From assembly GCF_010093535.1 (NCBI RefSeq), contig NW_022985193.1, positions 187,591-251,590 of the forward strand: 64,000 nucleotides of DNA, written 5' to 3'. Of this stretch, positions 45,453 through 58,600 are shown in pieces. The position numbers and the translations under genes are program-made. This stretch comes from Lindgomyces ingoldianus (Eukaryota; Ascomycota; Dothideomycetes; Pleosporales; Lindgomycetaceae). Position 1 is the first letter of the stretch. Each line of letters begins with the position of its first letter. The notes under the pieces were generated by a model. That model was not told the origin of the DNA and did no database searches. It saw only the letters and a program-made list of their open reading frames with translations.

Positions 45453-46367
45453 GCATATATCGATGATTGAAAAAATTGACAGAAAATGTCCACCAGGACT
45501 TAACAAGAGGTAGAGGGAGTAAAGATATGCCTGCGTATATCAGGAGAGTTTGAAAGAGAGTTAATCAAATGCCTCTGATGTGCCGCCGTAGTTAAGAGGA
45601 GCTAGAAGCATGCCATCTTCTTTATGCAACGCTGTCTTGCTGTTTCCCTATCTTTATCAATCGAATGGGTTTATTCAAACCGTACACTCTTCTGCGTACT
45701 TAAGGTGCTCCAATGACGCGAGAACATCGATGTTGAACAGAAACCTCCTAGTCATCGGGACTAGAGTCCACGCCTGATGGCGTTATCAAAGAGAAACCTT
45801 TTATGGCTTGGACTTAAAGTCACCATTAATACGTGTAATTTTTGCAATCCACTGCACATAGCGATTGACATAGAGTCACGCCAAACATCGTTGCGCGTGA
45901 ATGAAAAAGACGTGAGACCCTCACATGGAAATTAATTAAATGCGATGCGTTAAGCGAAGAGATCTGCAGCAGGGTTGGCACGCGACAACGCGCTGGAGCT
46001 CTCTTCAAGCACAATCTTTTAGAAAGCGGTCTCTTTATTCTTCTCCCTGACAGAGCGTTCATTACTTACTGTTCGCAGTCATTCCTCCACTTGAACACCT
46101 GTCACTCCACCTCAATAACTTCTTTGGGTCGCTTTCCGTGCGGAGACAAGAGTGGACGTGCTTAGGAGCGCTTGGTCAGCTTTTTAGCCTGGGATAGCCT
46201 CTGACCTCATAGGGCCGAGCTTTTCCTATTGGCTTCCAGGATTTCTGGACCAGGGCTCCTTACCGGCCATTTGGCGCCCTGGATCAGATAATACCATGTC
46301 GATGTTACAGTCCTGTTGAGATTCTTGTCCTTTGCTGGCTGATTATTGCGATAATCATCTGTTCCCT
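45453..46367. other. Intergenic region
   Basis: 915 bp between two plus-strand genes. It presumably contains the DUF2985 gene promoter. No feature seen. Confidence 0.5.
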
Positions 46368-48566
46368 ATGGATAAACTCAAGACGAAGGCGCGTTCAGCA
46401 CGCAATGTCCTGGCGGAACGAACGTCACGAGGCACTGGCAGCGGCTCACTCTCCGTTCCCCATTCCAGCCTGGCCCCGGAGGATAATGCATCCACGACCG
46501 CCGTTAACGAAGGCTATCTGGGGCCACAGCCGGGAACTGCGGCACGCGATTTTGCAGCTCTTGACCCGCAAGCTCTAGTGCCAGAGCCACCGACTTCGTT
46601 GCAATCCTCCGTAGACGCGGGAAAGCCGGTGCCAGTTCCGTCAAGTTCTGGTTCTACTTCGAGGTATTTCTAGTCTGAATGTCGAAGCGGAAGGATCGAT
46701 TGCTGATGGTGGCATGGTAGGACCCTTCAAGATGCCTCGAGACTGCAAGTGCCCGGCATGGGAAGCAGCCCCCCCTCCAGCAGCAGACAGTCGCAAACTC
46801 AACCTCGCCGGCCGTCGGTTGGAGCACGACAACCCAGTATTGGCATCAGGCGAATGCCCTCATCACAAGCACTACGACAAGCTGCTGCAGGTCATAATGG
46901 AGGTTCCAACCTCCAACTCACCCAAACATGTTCGCGATTACCGGCCCTAGAAGAGGAATGCGCGCAAGATGATATTTCATCAAGCTCCTCAGACACCTCC
47001 ACAACCCAGGGGGAACAGCCGAGTCGGTTAAGGAGAGCTAGCTTTGCTCTCAGATCGAAGTTCGGATCTAAGAAAGAGAAACAAAAAGACGGGGAGGCTG
47101 GCAAAGTTCCTGAAACTCAAGCTCAAGCCGACGAGTCAAGGGAATATGCTTCGAACATGGTTGACGTATTGGATACCATAGGTGCGTTTCAGACATATCT
47201 GAAGGTTTGAGCGAAGTGCTAACGGATGTAGATCCTGAAGTCCAAACCCTAACTTCTTTAACAAACGTCCAGAATTCTCTCTTCATCCCAAATCTTGGTC
47301 GATGGGTGAATCGACGCCCTACATATGTACTGCGACAAAGTCCGAGCGAAACCGCTAGTTTGCAGGAGATAAACTCAGTCTTGGCGACCGCCCGTCAAGA
47401 GGAGGAGAAACAGGGAGGAGCTCCTAAGCTGGAGCGAAGTCAGACAGGCACGACTGTGGCGACTATGGCGACTCTGGCTACAATCGACTCGAGATTGAGC
47501 GATTCGCGCTTTGCGGTACTTCCGCATGGTACATCACTGGAGGGCTGGAGCAAGGAGGACAAAGCAGAGCTAAATGACCATGTGAGGCATATGCTACACT
47601 CTAAGCGATCAAAGTTCAAGCGCTCCATGAAAGGGTTTGGACAATATGTCCGACGGCGTAAGTTTTCCTTTGATATACTTGAACTTGACCAATCCATTAA
47701 TCTGTTGACCAGCGCTCGGTTTTTTGGTCACATTATATGCCACGCTTATTACCCTTTTTGGCCTGGCCTGGGTCCTCTTTTTGATTGGCTGGATCAACGT
47801 CGGAGGAAGGCAACTCTACATCATCAACGTTATCGATAATATTATGGTCGCACTCTTCGCTGTCGTCGGGGATGGCCTTGCTCCTTTCCGCGCTGTCGAC
47901 ACGTACCATATGATTTACATCGCTCACTACCATCACTACACCTGGTCACGGCGGAAGAAGGAGATGCTCCCAGAGCTCCATGACCACAACGATCTACCAG
48001 CATCAAATGCTCCGATCGCTGTGCCTACAGATTCGGCCGACGTGGAAAAGCAATGGGAGTTTACTGTTCTAACTCCAAAACAGCAAGCCAAGCTTGAGCA
48101 CCACCAGGAGAAGTTCAGCAAATCGCATTCCTTCTACAAGCCACATGAGACGGAAACACACCACGCTTTCCCTCTCCGCCTCCTTATAGCCATCGTAGTG
48201 CTTCTAGACTGCCACTCCCTGTTCCAAATTGCACTCGGCACATGCACATGGGCAATATATTATAAAGATCGACCATTCGCCTTGACCACGGTTATCCTTT
48301 GCTGCTCAATTACTTGCAACGCAACTGGTGGCTTGTTGATTTGGATTGGTGATAAGAAGACGAGGAAGAAGGATGTCATGGAACGGATGAATAGGCAAGA
48401 GCTAACGGAGGAGGCTATGCACAAAGTGGAAAAGAAACGAGAGCGAGAGAGTGAGAGCGAAAGGGAAGACGAGGATGGTATTTCGAAGGTGAAAGAGGGA
48501 AGGCACTCCCTAACGCTATCAAGAAAGCATCACCCAAAGAAGGATGAACAGAGCGCGTATCCATAG
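46368..48566 (+). CDS. DUF2985 integral membrane protein
   Basis: Four exons: 46368-46663, 46721-47181, 47232-47657, 47713-48566; 678 aa. The N-terminal third is Ser/Pro/Gln-rich and probably disordered. The DUF2985 part begins near residue 250 with NSLFIPNLGRWVNRRPTY and includes membrane segments around FLVTLYATLITLFGLAWVLFL and, after a long loop rich in charged residues, LLIAIVVLLDCHSLFQIALG and LTTVILCCSITCNATGGLLIW. Conserved pieces such as KGFGQYVRRPLGFLVTLY form only after removal of intron 3 (CGGC|gtaagt ... ccag). The C-terminus is a highly charged helix (KVEKKRERESESEREDEDG). The family is widespread in filamentous fungi and its function is unknown. Confidence 0.88.
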
Positions 48567-49572
48567 GGTTGGAATTTGGACAGGGATGTTTTGAATGTGA
48601 TGGTTGGTAAATAGCAATAACTACGGAGACTTATCGTTCCTGGCTCTACATAGCCTTGATTCACACCCCTCACACCACGTGCCCCCCGTTATTCAAAATG
48701 AAGAGCTAACACACACGTGATTTGTTCGTCGAACAGTCGTGGGCCGGTGGTCGGCGCCATGTTCAATGATAGTGCACGGACTACTGTACACTGCAATCAT
48801 CTTCCCCAAAACGAGCGAATTTTGGAATGTGGAAAGCTTTGATTGGCTTCATGCGAGTGGGGTCTGGACGCAACTGTTGAGCGGTGCTACGCTGGTCTTT
48901 AGACTAGGGTATATGACATGCTGACTGAATGCCTTAGTAACCAAAGCAGAGGCAAATGAGTTGAAAGCCAACCGCAAAAGGAAGCTAGGAGAGCTCCAGG
49001 CCTTTGTATAAGTCCCGAGAGTGTAGGGGAAAGGCTTATTGATGCTCAAATTCCCATGTTTTGTTTGGTACACGAGAACGAATAATGAGGTATCGAACAC
49101 AGAGCATGGGTACCTCCCCAGATAGCATAACGGATGCCCTCGGATGCCCTATAATGCATTGTGGCTTTGGAATTCCAACGCAATGACTCGTGTGACGATG
49201 AGCTCGTCATGTCCTCTGGAGAGGTAGAGGGTTCCTCGCACAAAAGATTTGCCGATCCGAGCACGTGCCGAGCCTCGGAGGCTTTCACAGGCGTTTGGGG
49301 CTTATTATTCTCCTTGGCAAGTTAAATTCACTGTCACCTGGGCCTTCTCTCGCTTCCCTTTCACGCCGTCCACGACTTCAATTCGGTGCCTCCCCGCCCC
49401 CTCAGCTACCGCTGCCGCGTGTTCTACTTTGTACTGCCCCGACAATCTACTGCAGTGCACGCCTCGACCTCAACCCGTGCACTTCATTCCTACAAGGTTG
49501 CCTCACCGCCGCCCTTGAGCTGAACTCGACACGCTCGTACACAACTGTCTGTTCTGCTGTGCTTTGACTAGT
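48567..49572. other. Intergenic region upstream of eIF2A
   Basis: About 1 kb between two plus-strand genes. The 49300-49570 part is pyrimidine-rich, as in many fungal housekeeping promoters. No other feature seen. Confidence 0.5.
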
Positions 49573-52046
49573 ATGGCGGCTCCTACACAGTTGGCCTGTA
49601 CGTCTTTGCTTGTGTCTCCCTGTTGTCGTGTGCTTATTTGCTTACCTAGATCGAACCTCCAAGGGTGTGGGAGTCTTCAACGCCGCGCCAGTGTATGAGG
49701 CTCTGCCTGGATTCGACCGGTAAGTCACCTGCCTGCCTTCCTGGCTGATACTGATGCTGACTTGTGTTACAGGCCTCAAGGCAACCTCCGATGCTGCTGC
49801 TACTCTCCCGACAGTAGATACTTTGCATGGGCATCACCCGAACAGTATGACTCCCTTCTTTGCATAACCCCGATAGCGACTAATACGTGTCGCGTACAGG
49901 GTTTCGGTCATTGATGCCTCTGTCGGCCACATTGTCACCACGCTCCCCACGCCCAATGTCTTCGAGATTGGGTTCTCCCCATTGGGCACGTACATGATTA
50001 CTTGGCAGCGACCCACAAAGGACGAGGATGGTAATTCTACGAAGAACTTGAAAGTCTGGACGACCGTGGCGGAAGATGCAGGGAGTGACACTGAGCGAAC
50101 GTTCGTCGGCCAGTTCGTCCAGAAGTCTCAAACTGGCTGGAATCTGCAGTACACTGCGGACGAGCGTTACTGCGCCCGCGTCGTGACGAACGAGGTGCAA
50201 TTTTACGAGTCTGGAGACCTGGGGACGGTCTGGAACAAGCTCCGTGTTGAAGGAGTGTCCGACTTCGCAGTCTCGCCCGGCAAGAACCATTCAATTGCCG
50301 TTTTTGTCCCCGAGCGAAAGGCAAGTCCGCTCAAAAATGCCCCCATGGAGATCAGGCTAACAGTGGATTCTAGGGTCAACCAGCCGCAGTGAAAGTTTTC
50401 CAGGTTCCTCAGTTCAGTGCTCCTGTGTCACAGAAGACATTCTTCAAAGGCGACAAAGTCCAATTGAAGTGGAACGACCTGGGCACTAGCTTGATTGTTC
50501 TAGCCCAGACCGAGGTCGACAAGACAAATAAGAGTTACTATGGAGAGACCAATATGTACATTTTGAGCGCGAACGGCACCTTCGACTCGAGGATCCAACT
50601 TGGTATGTCTCATGACCGGACGGGGGAGCAAATGCTAATATTGAATTAGACAAAGAGGGCCCTATCCATGATGTGTCATGGTCACCCAACTCGAAAGAGT
50701 TTGGTGTTACATACGGCTATATGCCAGCCAAAACCACCATCTTTAATGTTCGTGCTGTTGCCCAACACAACTTTGACCTCGGCCCACGCAACACTATTCT
50801 GTTCTCCCCTCACGGTCGTTTCGTGCTCGTAGCTGGATTTGGAAATTTGGCCGGACATATGGATATCTACGATCTTGAAAAGGATTACGCGAAAGTCTGC
50901 ACCATCCAGGCTGCCAATTGCACCCATTGCGAATGGAGCCCCGATGGAAGGCATATTCTTACCGCAACCACGAGCCCGCGTCTTCGTGTCGATAATGGAA
51001 TACGTATCTGGCATGTTGGTGGCGGGCTTATGTACAATGAGGACTTGTCGGAACTCTACCATGTCACCTGGCGTCCCCAGTCTACTCTGACGCACCCGCT
51101 GGAGAATCCTCTCCATCCTGTGCCGACTCCACATGCATCGGCTCTTGCATATTTGAGCACCGTTAAGACTCCTTCAAAGCCTGCCGGAGCGTATAGGCCC
51201 CCTGGAGCCCGCGGAACCACCACTCCTCTCCTCTTCAAGCGTGAAGACGAAGGCGGTGCGGCGTACACTAACAACGGAATATCTTCCACAAATGCATTGA
51301 TATCGAATGGGTTTGGAAAGCCACGTCGCCGCGAAGTTCCTGGTGCGGAGCTAGCTGAATCTCTTCCACCTGGGGCTGCGCCGGGCGGCGGCGTCAGCTT
51401 GACTGGAACTGGAGAAGGTGAGGAGGCTATATCTAAGGCCGCTTTGAAGAACAAGAAGAAGCGAGAAGCTAAGAAGGCGAAAGAGGCTGCAGAGAAGGCA
51501 GCAGCTCTAGGTGCGAACGCCGACGGGACTGCCCCTCCCACAGGACCAGCAAGTGCGAACCGAAGCCCTGAAAGGCGAGACGGACGCGGACACCAACGTA
51601 GCAGAAGCAAGAACGGGGGCTTTGGAAGCCAAGGCGGTGGAAGAGCTCCAAGCCAAACGCGTAATTATCATGGAAACAGCCCGCATGGTCGCCATGGATC
51701 CGGATATGAGGACCAAGGCTACCAACAATCGAACCACCACTACAACAATCACCACCGCGCTGGATCCGGACATCACACTCCGCAGAGAAATAGTGCAGGT
51801 GGCCCCCCTCAGCAGCTCGCGCAGATCCAAACGCAGCACCAAAGTCCGGCGCCTAACGTCACGATAACGAGTCCCGATGGCGGACAAGATAAGAAAGTTC
51901 GCAGCCTATTGAAGAAGATGCGCGCAATCGATGATTTGAAAATGCGGCAGGCTGGGGGTGAGAAGTTGGAGGATACGCAGGTCAAGAAAATCGGCACTGA
52001 GGAATCGATTCGTAGGGAATTGGAGAGCTTGGGGTATCAGGCCTAA
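49573..52046 (+). CDS. Eukaryotic translation initiation factor 2A (eIF2A)
   Basis: Six exons: 49573-49597, 49650-49719, 49773-49844, 49900-50320, 50374-50602, 50650-52046; 737 aa. eIF2A is a GTP-independent factor able to bring Met-tRNA to the 40S subunit. Its beta-propeller is seen as repeated blades (SKGVGVFNAAP, YFAWASPEQVSVID, FEIGFSPLGTYMITWQ, HDVSWSPNSKEFGVTYGYMP, ILFSPHGRFVLVAGFGNL, CEWSPDGRHILTATTSPRLRVDNG). A disordered Lys/Ala and Gly/Ser/His-rich stretch and a terminal helix (VRSLLKKMRAIDDLKMRQ) follow. Intron 4 (50321-50373) has a GC donor, AAG|gcaagt; reading through would stop at a TGA just before the expected GQPAAVKVFQV, and no GT donor gives that join. The first three exons are 25, 70 and 72 nt. 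Confidence 0.95.
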
Positions 52047-53267
52047 CAGCATTATCCCTATGTCAAGACAGGACTCGACGCTGTGCTATACTGGTTGTCT
52101 TGCGAGTCCCTACCCGATAAGAATCTGGATATTTTCTGCTTGCTGTTTACTTGCACTTGCATTATCCTGGCGTTTTGAGAGATGAGGTGAGATTGACATG
52201 ATGCCAAGATGTTACGGCTGAATAGTATCTCTTGCGTATCTAGGGAAAGAAAGTAAAAGCATCTAGATTCTTTGATCTTTGGAACTTGATAGATTGGGAG
52301 TATTATTAGATAATATGAAGGGGGTCAAGGCCACTGGGGGAGCTTGTGTGAGTAGATGAATAAAAACCGAGAAAATCCATATTGTTGCGTACGCAATCTT
52401 CACAGCTTTGGGCTAGTTAGATGGATGAATAGATATTGTGGAAATTTGCAAACACTGGAAAAAGATGTATTCAATGATTCCATTAATTCTGTATTACTAT
52501 ACTGTATCGTATACACATTCCATACATACAAATGTGTCCCACAATGCCCCATGCACACACATGCACAAACTTGAAATGCTCACGCACGTGTGCCCATTGC
52601 CTCACCGTCCTCACAAAACAACAACTCAACAGCTGTCGTCTGCTCAGGTTCTAGCTCCGGGAAATTTGGGGGGTATAGTGGATGCGCCATTCAGCTGTCC
52701 AGACACCAGCCCATAAACTTTTCGACCGCGAGGTCGACTGAGTCGAAGGCGGGGTGTCGGCGACTGGGATTTGACGCGGGTTTCTTCTTTCGCTGGGCTA
52801 TACTGAGCTGAGGAATGGGTCTGGTCGCTGAGCTCTACCTTTGGCCGCGAAGATTTTATTTTTTTTGGGGAGAGGACTTGTTTAGGGAAGGGGCTTGAAT
52901 ACAGGAAGGAGAGATTGGTTTGGTGATGGCTGCAACAGAGGCATGGAAGATTTTCTAGATATTGGAATCGCTGTTGATAGGGGGAAGAACGATCTTCGAG
53001 TTGCGCCAGTACTGTGATTGTGAGTAGGTAATCATAATTAAGCGTGGAAGGGGGGATTTTCGTTCGAGTTTAAAAGGTCAGAATTTTGAAGCAGTCGCCA
53101 TCTTCTTTTCCTGTCAAAGAATTACGGGTTGGGGTATAGCACAATTGGTCCAAAGTGTAGCCCATCTCGAGCTTCCAATTTTCCCGTCGATCGAGGAATG
53201 GGCGCCTCTCACTCTGCTCTCGTTAATTGTTCAACATTGCCTCTTCATGTGCGCGTAGTCATTCTCT
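52047..53267. other. Convergent intergenic region eIF2A/nup37
   Basis: About 1.2 kb between convergent genes, presumably both 3' UTRs and spacer. A tRNA-like 5' half at about 53117 was checked and rejected. No other feature seen. Confidence 0.5.
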
Positions 53268-55342
53268 TCAGTTCGTCGAGGAAGCGAACAGAACTTTCCG
53301 CGAGTTCCCTAGCACAAGGGTTCGTGAAGCACTTCCACTCCCATCCATGTCTTCAAGTAACCTGTCCATACCTCCAAGATCAAGCGCTCCTCTCGCTAGT
53401 AGAGCTTGGTCTGTCTTTCTAATCTCCTCCTCTTCGGCGCGCTCCTGTTCAAACACCCCCATCAGATTAAGCCCGGGTTTTGAAGCGGTGCTTGCCGTAA
53501 TTATCAGTCGGTAGTCAGTGAGGATTAGAGAATCTCTAGGAATTGCCATCCTAGCATCCCTAGTCGTAGTATCGAACTGGTCGATAACCGTGATTGCTTC
53601 CCCATACAGTGCAAGACCTTGAATGCGGGACAGTCCGGATCCATGGAGAGAGCCACCGCCACCTCCAGATGCGGTGCGGGACCACCATTGCGCAAGATTC
53701 GGAACCCTATAGACCTCAGACCCATACCAGATGATGACGGAGTCTTCTGGGCCGTCTCCAGTAGGGGAATGTAGGGAGGCGATGGAAATACCGCCGCGGC
53801 TTGGCGTTGAAGAGGTAGCTGCCACTCCGCTAAACAGGGTTTCTTGTTTGACACGACGAGTGTTGGGAGTCATAGGCGCGAGAGTGTTCCGACTGTTTCG
53901 GGTCTTTGGACTTGTTGCGGCGATGCTGGCTCGGTTGAGATCTGCATTTCCTACAAATCCTCGAACAGAGAAAGATGAAGGATCAATAGGTGGGCTTGGA
54001 CCAGACCGATCTGAATCCCAAATGCCCCATTCACCATCGGCAAGCAGGGCAACAATGTGATGGCCGTCAGCCGCCCATGCGGCGTCGATAATAGGCTTCC
54101 GAGTCGCAAGAACTGGGGGAGTAAGAACATCAGATTTTAGGGTTTCAAAGGCAGTTCTGAATAGCGCAACATAAGCGCCAGGATCGGTCATATTCCTGGA
54201 GAGTTGAGAGCCTCGTCGTTGGCGGCTGGATATTGCGAAAGGGTCGTATATGCGGGCAATTCCTGAAGTATCCGTGATGAGAAGTTGGGAATGGCGACGT
54301 CTTGGATACGTAGCAGAGTTGAAGACTACGCGAGAGGCAGGTGTCCGTAAGTTCAAGGTTTGGTAGGCTAAGACAGGGTTGGCAACGGTAACTGCAGTTT
54401 CCGTAAGAGGAAACCGCCAAATTTTCAATAGGCCGCCAAGTTCTGCGGAGTGAGATGCAATCAACAGATCGAAACCCTCAGACTCGCTACGACGGCGTGA
54501 GCGAGAGCGGCTCTGCTTCCGAGGCGACCGCCGTCTCCTCGGTGTCGCCGCAGGGTCTTCCTCTGGGTCGGCCTCCATGTCATCGTCGGCCCTCTCGTCA
54601 AAGGTTGGTTCTGCGCGGGACGTCCATGTTATAGTGACACCACGTGGTATACTTTGATGTCCAGTGTGGCTGCCAATTTTGGCTATGTCTTCGCCCCACG
54701 GAGATGCGGAGTTCAAAGGCGCGTCTTTTGTAGCAGCAGAGGGTGGGCTTAGCGGCAACGTGACAATACGGATGCTGTAGTCGGCACAAGCCACGACGAA
54801 GACAATTTTCTTGCCGAAGATAGCAGGGAATGACTCTGCCAGTCGTGTTGATGAGACTGCGGGGATATCAGGAATGGCAATGTGCAGGACTTCAGTATTC
54901 AGCGACAGACGCAGGTGCTGGATGATGGTCGGATACGGCGCGTCGGGGTCCAGCTCTTCGTCTTCGGACTCGAATTCTGCCTCTTCTGGTGGTTGTGGAG
55001 CGGACTGCCCGGGCGGCGCCTCGTCGTCTGAATCTATGATCATTATTACGTCGTTAGAGGTTCCATTGACCTTTGTAGGTTTCGCAGGCTGCTTCGGCGG
55101 CGGCAGGGCTTGTTTGAGCGGCCGACCGCCCCTCCACAGTATGCCTACGCCCGTTGCATGCCCATAGAGAATAATGGTAGAGCCGTTTGGGGCTTTGGTG
55201 GGATAGATTTTGGCATCGTGAGCGCGGTGCGGAAGCTCGTACCTGGAGAGAACATCTCCATTAGTTTAGGTACACATTCAAATGAGAGCACGCAGTACCT
55301 GAGCTGGGCGAGTTTGCCCTTAGTGGAGATGATAGGCTCCAT
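53268..55342 (-). CDS. nup37: Nucleoporin Nup37 (WD-repeat)
   Basis: Two exons, 55342-55299 and 55242-53268, joined by a 56-nt intron; 672 aa. Nup37 is a beta-propeller subunit of the Nup107-160 (Y) complex of the nuclear pore in filamentous fungi. After the splice the N-terminus reads QLRYELPHRAHDAKIYPTKAPNGS, followed by GHATGVGILWRGGR and an acidic VIMIIDSDDEAPP loop. Propeller-type blades recur (FVVACADYSIRIVTLPL, GGLLKIWRFPL, LLITDTSGIARIYDPF, DAAWAADGHHIVALLADGEWGIWD, IIWYGSEVYRVPNL). A Ser/Arg stretch (RRRRSPRKQSRSRSRRRS) is inserted between blades. It is divergent from apc1 with only 331 bp between the two starts. Confidence 0.88.
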
Positions 55343-55673
55343 GTTGCTGGCCGGAGCTGCTGAAACTGGGGAGCTCCCTCAGACAGGAAGGCGCCCTCGC
55401 AGGCGGGTTGAGTTGAGCGGTGGATGACTTCAATCGAAAATCGAAGGTCCCCACGAGCTCATATGCTGACCACAAAAGGAGAGAGGCAGGCCGAGCGCGA
55501 TTCAAGGCGGGTGGAAAGAGAAGAAATAGCAGAGGTACAGTGGAGGTGAAGTCGAAGTTCGCAACACCAAACGAACGCGTCGGCTGCCCACGACAAAAAT
55601 CACCACGTCAACAACCGCCATGCCCCGCGCGTCTCCCAACAAACATCTCCCTCATGTCACGAACCAAGCTTAG
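55343..55673. promoter_or_regulatory. Short bidirectional promoter nup37/apc1
   Basis: 331 bp between divergent starts, so the two promoters must overlap or be shared. No TATA box is obvious. Co-regulation of a nuclear-pore and an anaphase gene is possible but inferred only from spacing. Confidence 0.5.
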
Positions 55674-58600
55674 ATGGCTTCCCTCCGCTCGCTCGGCGTC
55701 CACAAGCCCGCCGCCCTGCCATTCTTGATTTCTGAGTCAATCATCGACGAAGACGCGCCTGCCGACTGCTATACTTGGGAGACGTACACCGACGACGAGT
55801 CTGATGGGCCCTCGGAAGAGGAGGTCGTAACTACTGAGTATCATGTCGTTTGGTCGCGCGGCGGGGTCGTGCGCAAAGTCTTCAATTTTGAGATTGAACA
55901 GGAGAGGGTCCTCCAGGCATTACTCACTTATTTTCCCACCGAGGAAACATCTGTCGCCGCTTTGCACTCGGGAGCTGGCTCTGAGTATGGCGGACTCGAC
56001 CTGTCTGGGACCTTCCTCACCCAAGGGACACAACCTACTACGGATCCTAATGCTGCAGTCCCGCCACCTGCCTTCAGAGTCGAGGGAAAGTCCCGAGCAT
56101 TGGTGGTATTTCTCAAATCCCAGGCTCATGTCTTCTTCCTTTCTGGCGCCACACATATAGTAAACCTTCCCTTTGAGGTTGAAAAAGCCTTTCCCGCCGC
56201 CCGCGGGGTAATAGTCCAGAGAAAGTTACCACCGGTGGACGCCCTTGCCCTTCTACCAACTCCGCAGCTGCCCTCAGTCCCCCCCAATTCCTTTCTCACA
56301 AATCCTCAGTCGTTTCTCTCTCAGCCTCTCTCAAGCTTTTCTCAGCCCCATCGTCGTCATGGCTCCTCTCTAGGTTCAACAAGACATGCAAAGGCTCTTA
56401 AGCCAGATTCTGCCAACGCACTCTTTCTTGAAGAGCTAGCCAAAACATCCGCTGTTCCAAACATAGATGGACTTCCTCGAGTCTTTTCTTTCACCGATCC
56501 ATTGGCAGAACTGGGGCTGGTGGTCAATGTCGTCACGAGCAACGAACGCGGTGGTTTGTTGACGGCGAATGGATCTGGTCATCGGCAGTTGGAGCCGATT
56601 GACAAGTCCGAAGAAATTATTTATGTCTCTCCTCGAAATGAAATCCGATTTGATCAGAGCGGAAATGACAAGCCGCTACTCTTAGTCGTCACGGCTAACT
56701 ATAGCACCAATGTATTTACCATCTGGTCTGCAGCCTACCTCGAGCCCAAATCAATTTCAGCTTCCCGGCGACATCACGCCTCACTACCTGGAAATAAGCT
56801 GCGGAGGCGCAGCTCATATGGCCCCACTGCCCCAGGGACAGGTGCAACGACGCCTGCCCTACGAGGTAGCGACAGGATGAGGGAAAGCTTCGGCGGGGTT
56901 ATTCGAAGCAAAACACAACCACCGTCTTTTAATATCGCCTCACAGTCAAAAGAGAGGCTTTCGGACCAAGCAGTGGAAGACGCGCTTGCTTCGCAATTGA
57001 ATCCTGACTTTGATATGTCTAGACAACCCAAAGAGTCGAGGCGGGTGAGCTCGTTACTATCAAGGGCAGAGCTCTCCACCAGCTTTGACAAAACTGCATT
57101 CCAAGATCTCGCAACACAGCGTACTAGTCTTGGTGGGAGTTTTGGGGCCAGCTTTGGGGCCAGCCAGCGAAGTCGTCACTCTCTTGGGAACGACCGAATA
57201 AGCTTCGGTGGTTTTTCTCAGTCACGGAATCGAGCATCGACACCTGGTAGTATTACATCACGGATGAGCCTGGGTGGTGCTTCTGTGGACGACACACTTG
57301 AAGACATCATGGACGAAGACACGCTTGATGCCTGGGAGGACTATGATGAGCTGGACGACCTGTTCGCCCCCCCCGAGGCTGGCGTCGATCAAGGCCCTAC
57401 GGACGGCTTGAGAAAGGAGCTTGTCATAAGTCCGGTTGCTGAGTTATCAATTCAGAGATACCTAAGGCCGGGCTTTCTTGCTTTACGCGATCCCAATGCA
57501 ACATCACAGGTACGGACTTAGAGCTTCTGTCCATACCTACCGTCACATTGTTGTTGGTTCTAACCAACTTAAACAGGATGCACCAAATGTCTTTGCCTTG
57601 ACGGCACCTTTTAACTCCTCGACTCTCCATGAACGAAAACTCTTCATCTACATAATGCACTCGTCTTTGGAAAATCCCCTTGAGTGTGAGCTCTCGATTA
57701 CGCGCAAGCGCCTAACCGTCTCAAGTTTCCAATCTAGACCTAAAATTAACGCTCCTCAATATGCCTGTGTCCCGAAGCTAGTCAAGACGCAGGAATTGAA
57801 AGACACGCTTGATGCAATCAAACTTGTTGACGGCCATGTCGAGCGGGTGGTTTGTCTGGCTTCAACTGAATCTCGCGACCAATGTCTGTCACTGACAGCT
57901 GGATGGGGAAGCCATCTGCCCACTCGATTCGCTGTTGGGCCTCTAAGGCTGTTCGATCCTTACGCAATACTTCGGGATAGATCTACAAGGGCAACTGCCG
58001 GGCTGAAGAGGACAATCAGTGCACAGCAAGCGCTTCGGCGGGTGATATCACCTGGTCCAGGTGGAGTATTTGATATCATAGACGATGAATCTCGCAGGCA
58101 TCGTTTGCAAATCCATCTAGCGCCTCAAGATCCATTTGTGGCACGTCTCTTCCAAGTATTGTCGACTGTCTTATCCAACCACGTTGGCGAATTTCTCCTT
58201 GAGATCTGGTGGAACATTCGCAAGTCACTCTCCACAGACCTCGATGCGCGCGTGAACTCAGACTGGGTGGCATTCGTTACAACCTTGTTCTCGCTAGTGG
58301 TGCCGTTCGTGGAGGAGCAGATGGTCAGGACCACAAAACGAGGGAAGATTTCTCAAAGGCGAACTTCAATCCGACCCTCAATCCAAGCAAAATCGGATGA
58401 GGTTGGAGGCATTGATGATTCTGCATGGCGCCTGATGTGCAGCCGGCAAGATTCCCATCCTCGTGCAAAGAGTTGGGACTCTGAACCCTGGTCGTGGGTC
58501 CAACAGTCGCATCCTGCCTCTTCCACCATGAGCCCACCATCTCGACGTTTGCTAGATCGAAACGCCCCCTTAATTGCGGACCACATCAAAGGGAAGTCGG

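Noticed and set aside
53117..53190. GGGGTATAGCACAATTGGT resembles the 5' half of a tRNA
   Set aside because: The D-stem is imperfect, no anticodon stem follows at the right spacing, and no T-arm or 3' acceptor complement exists.
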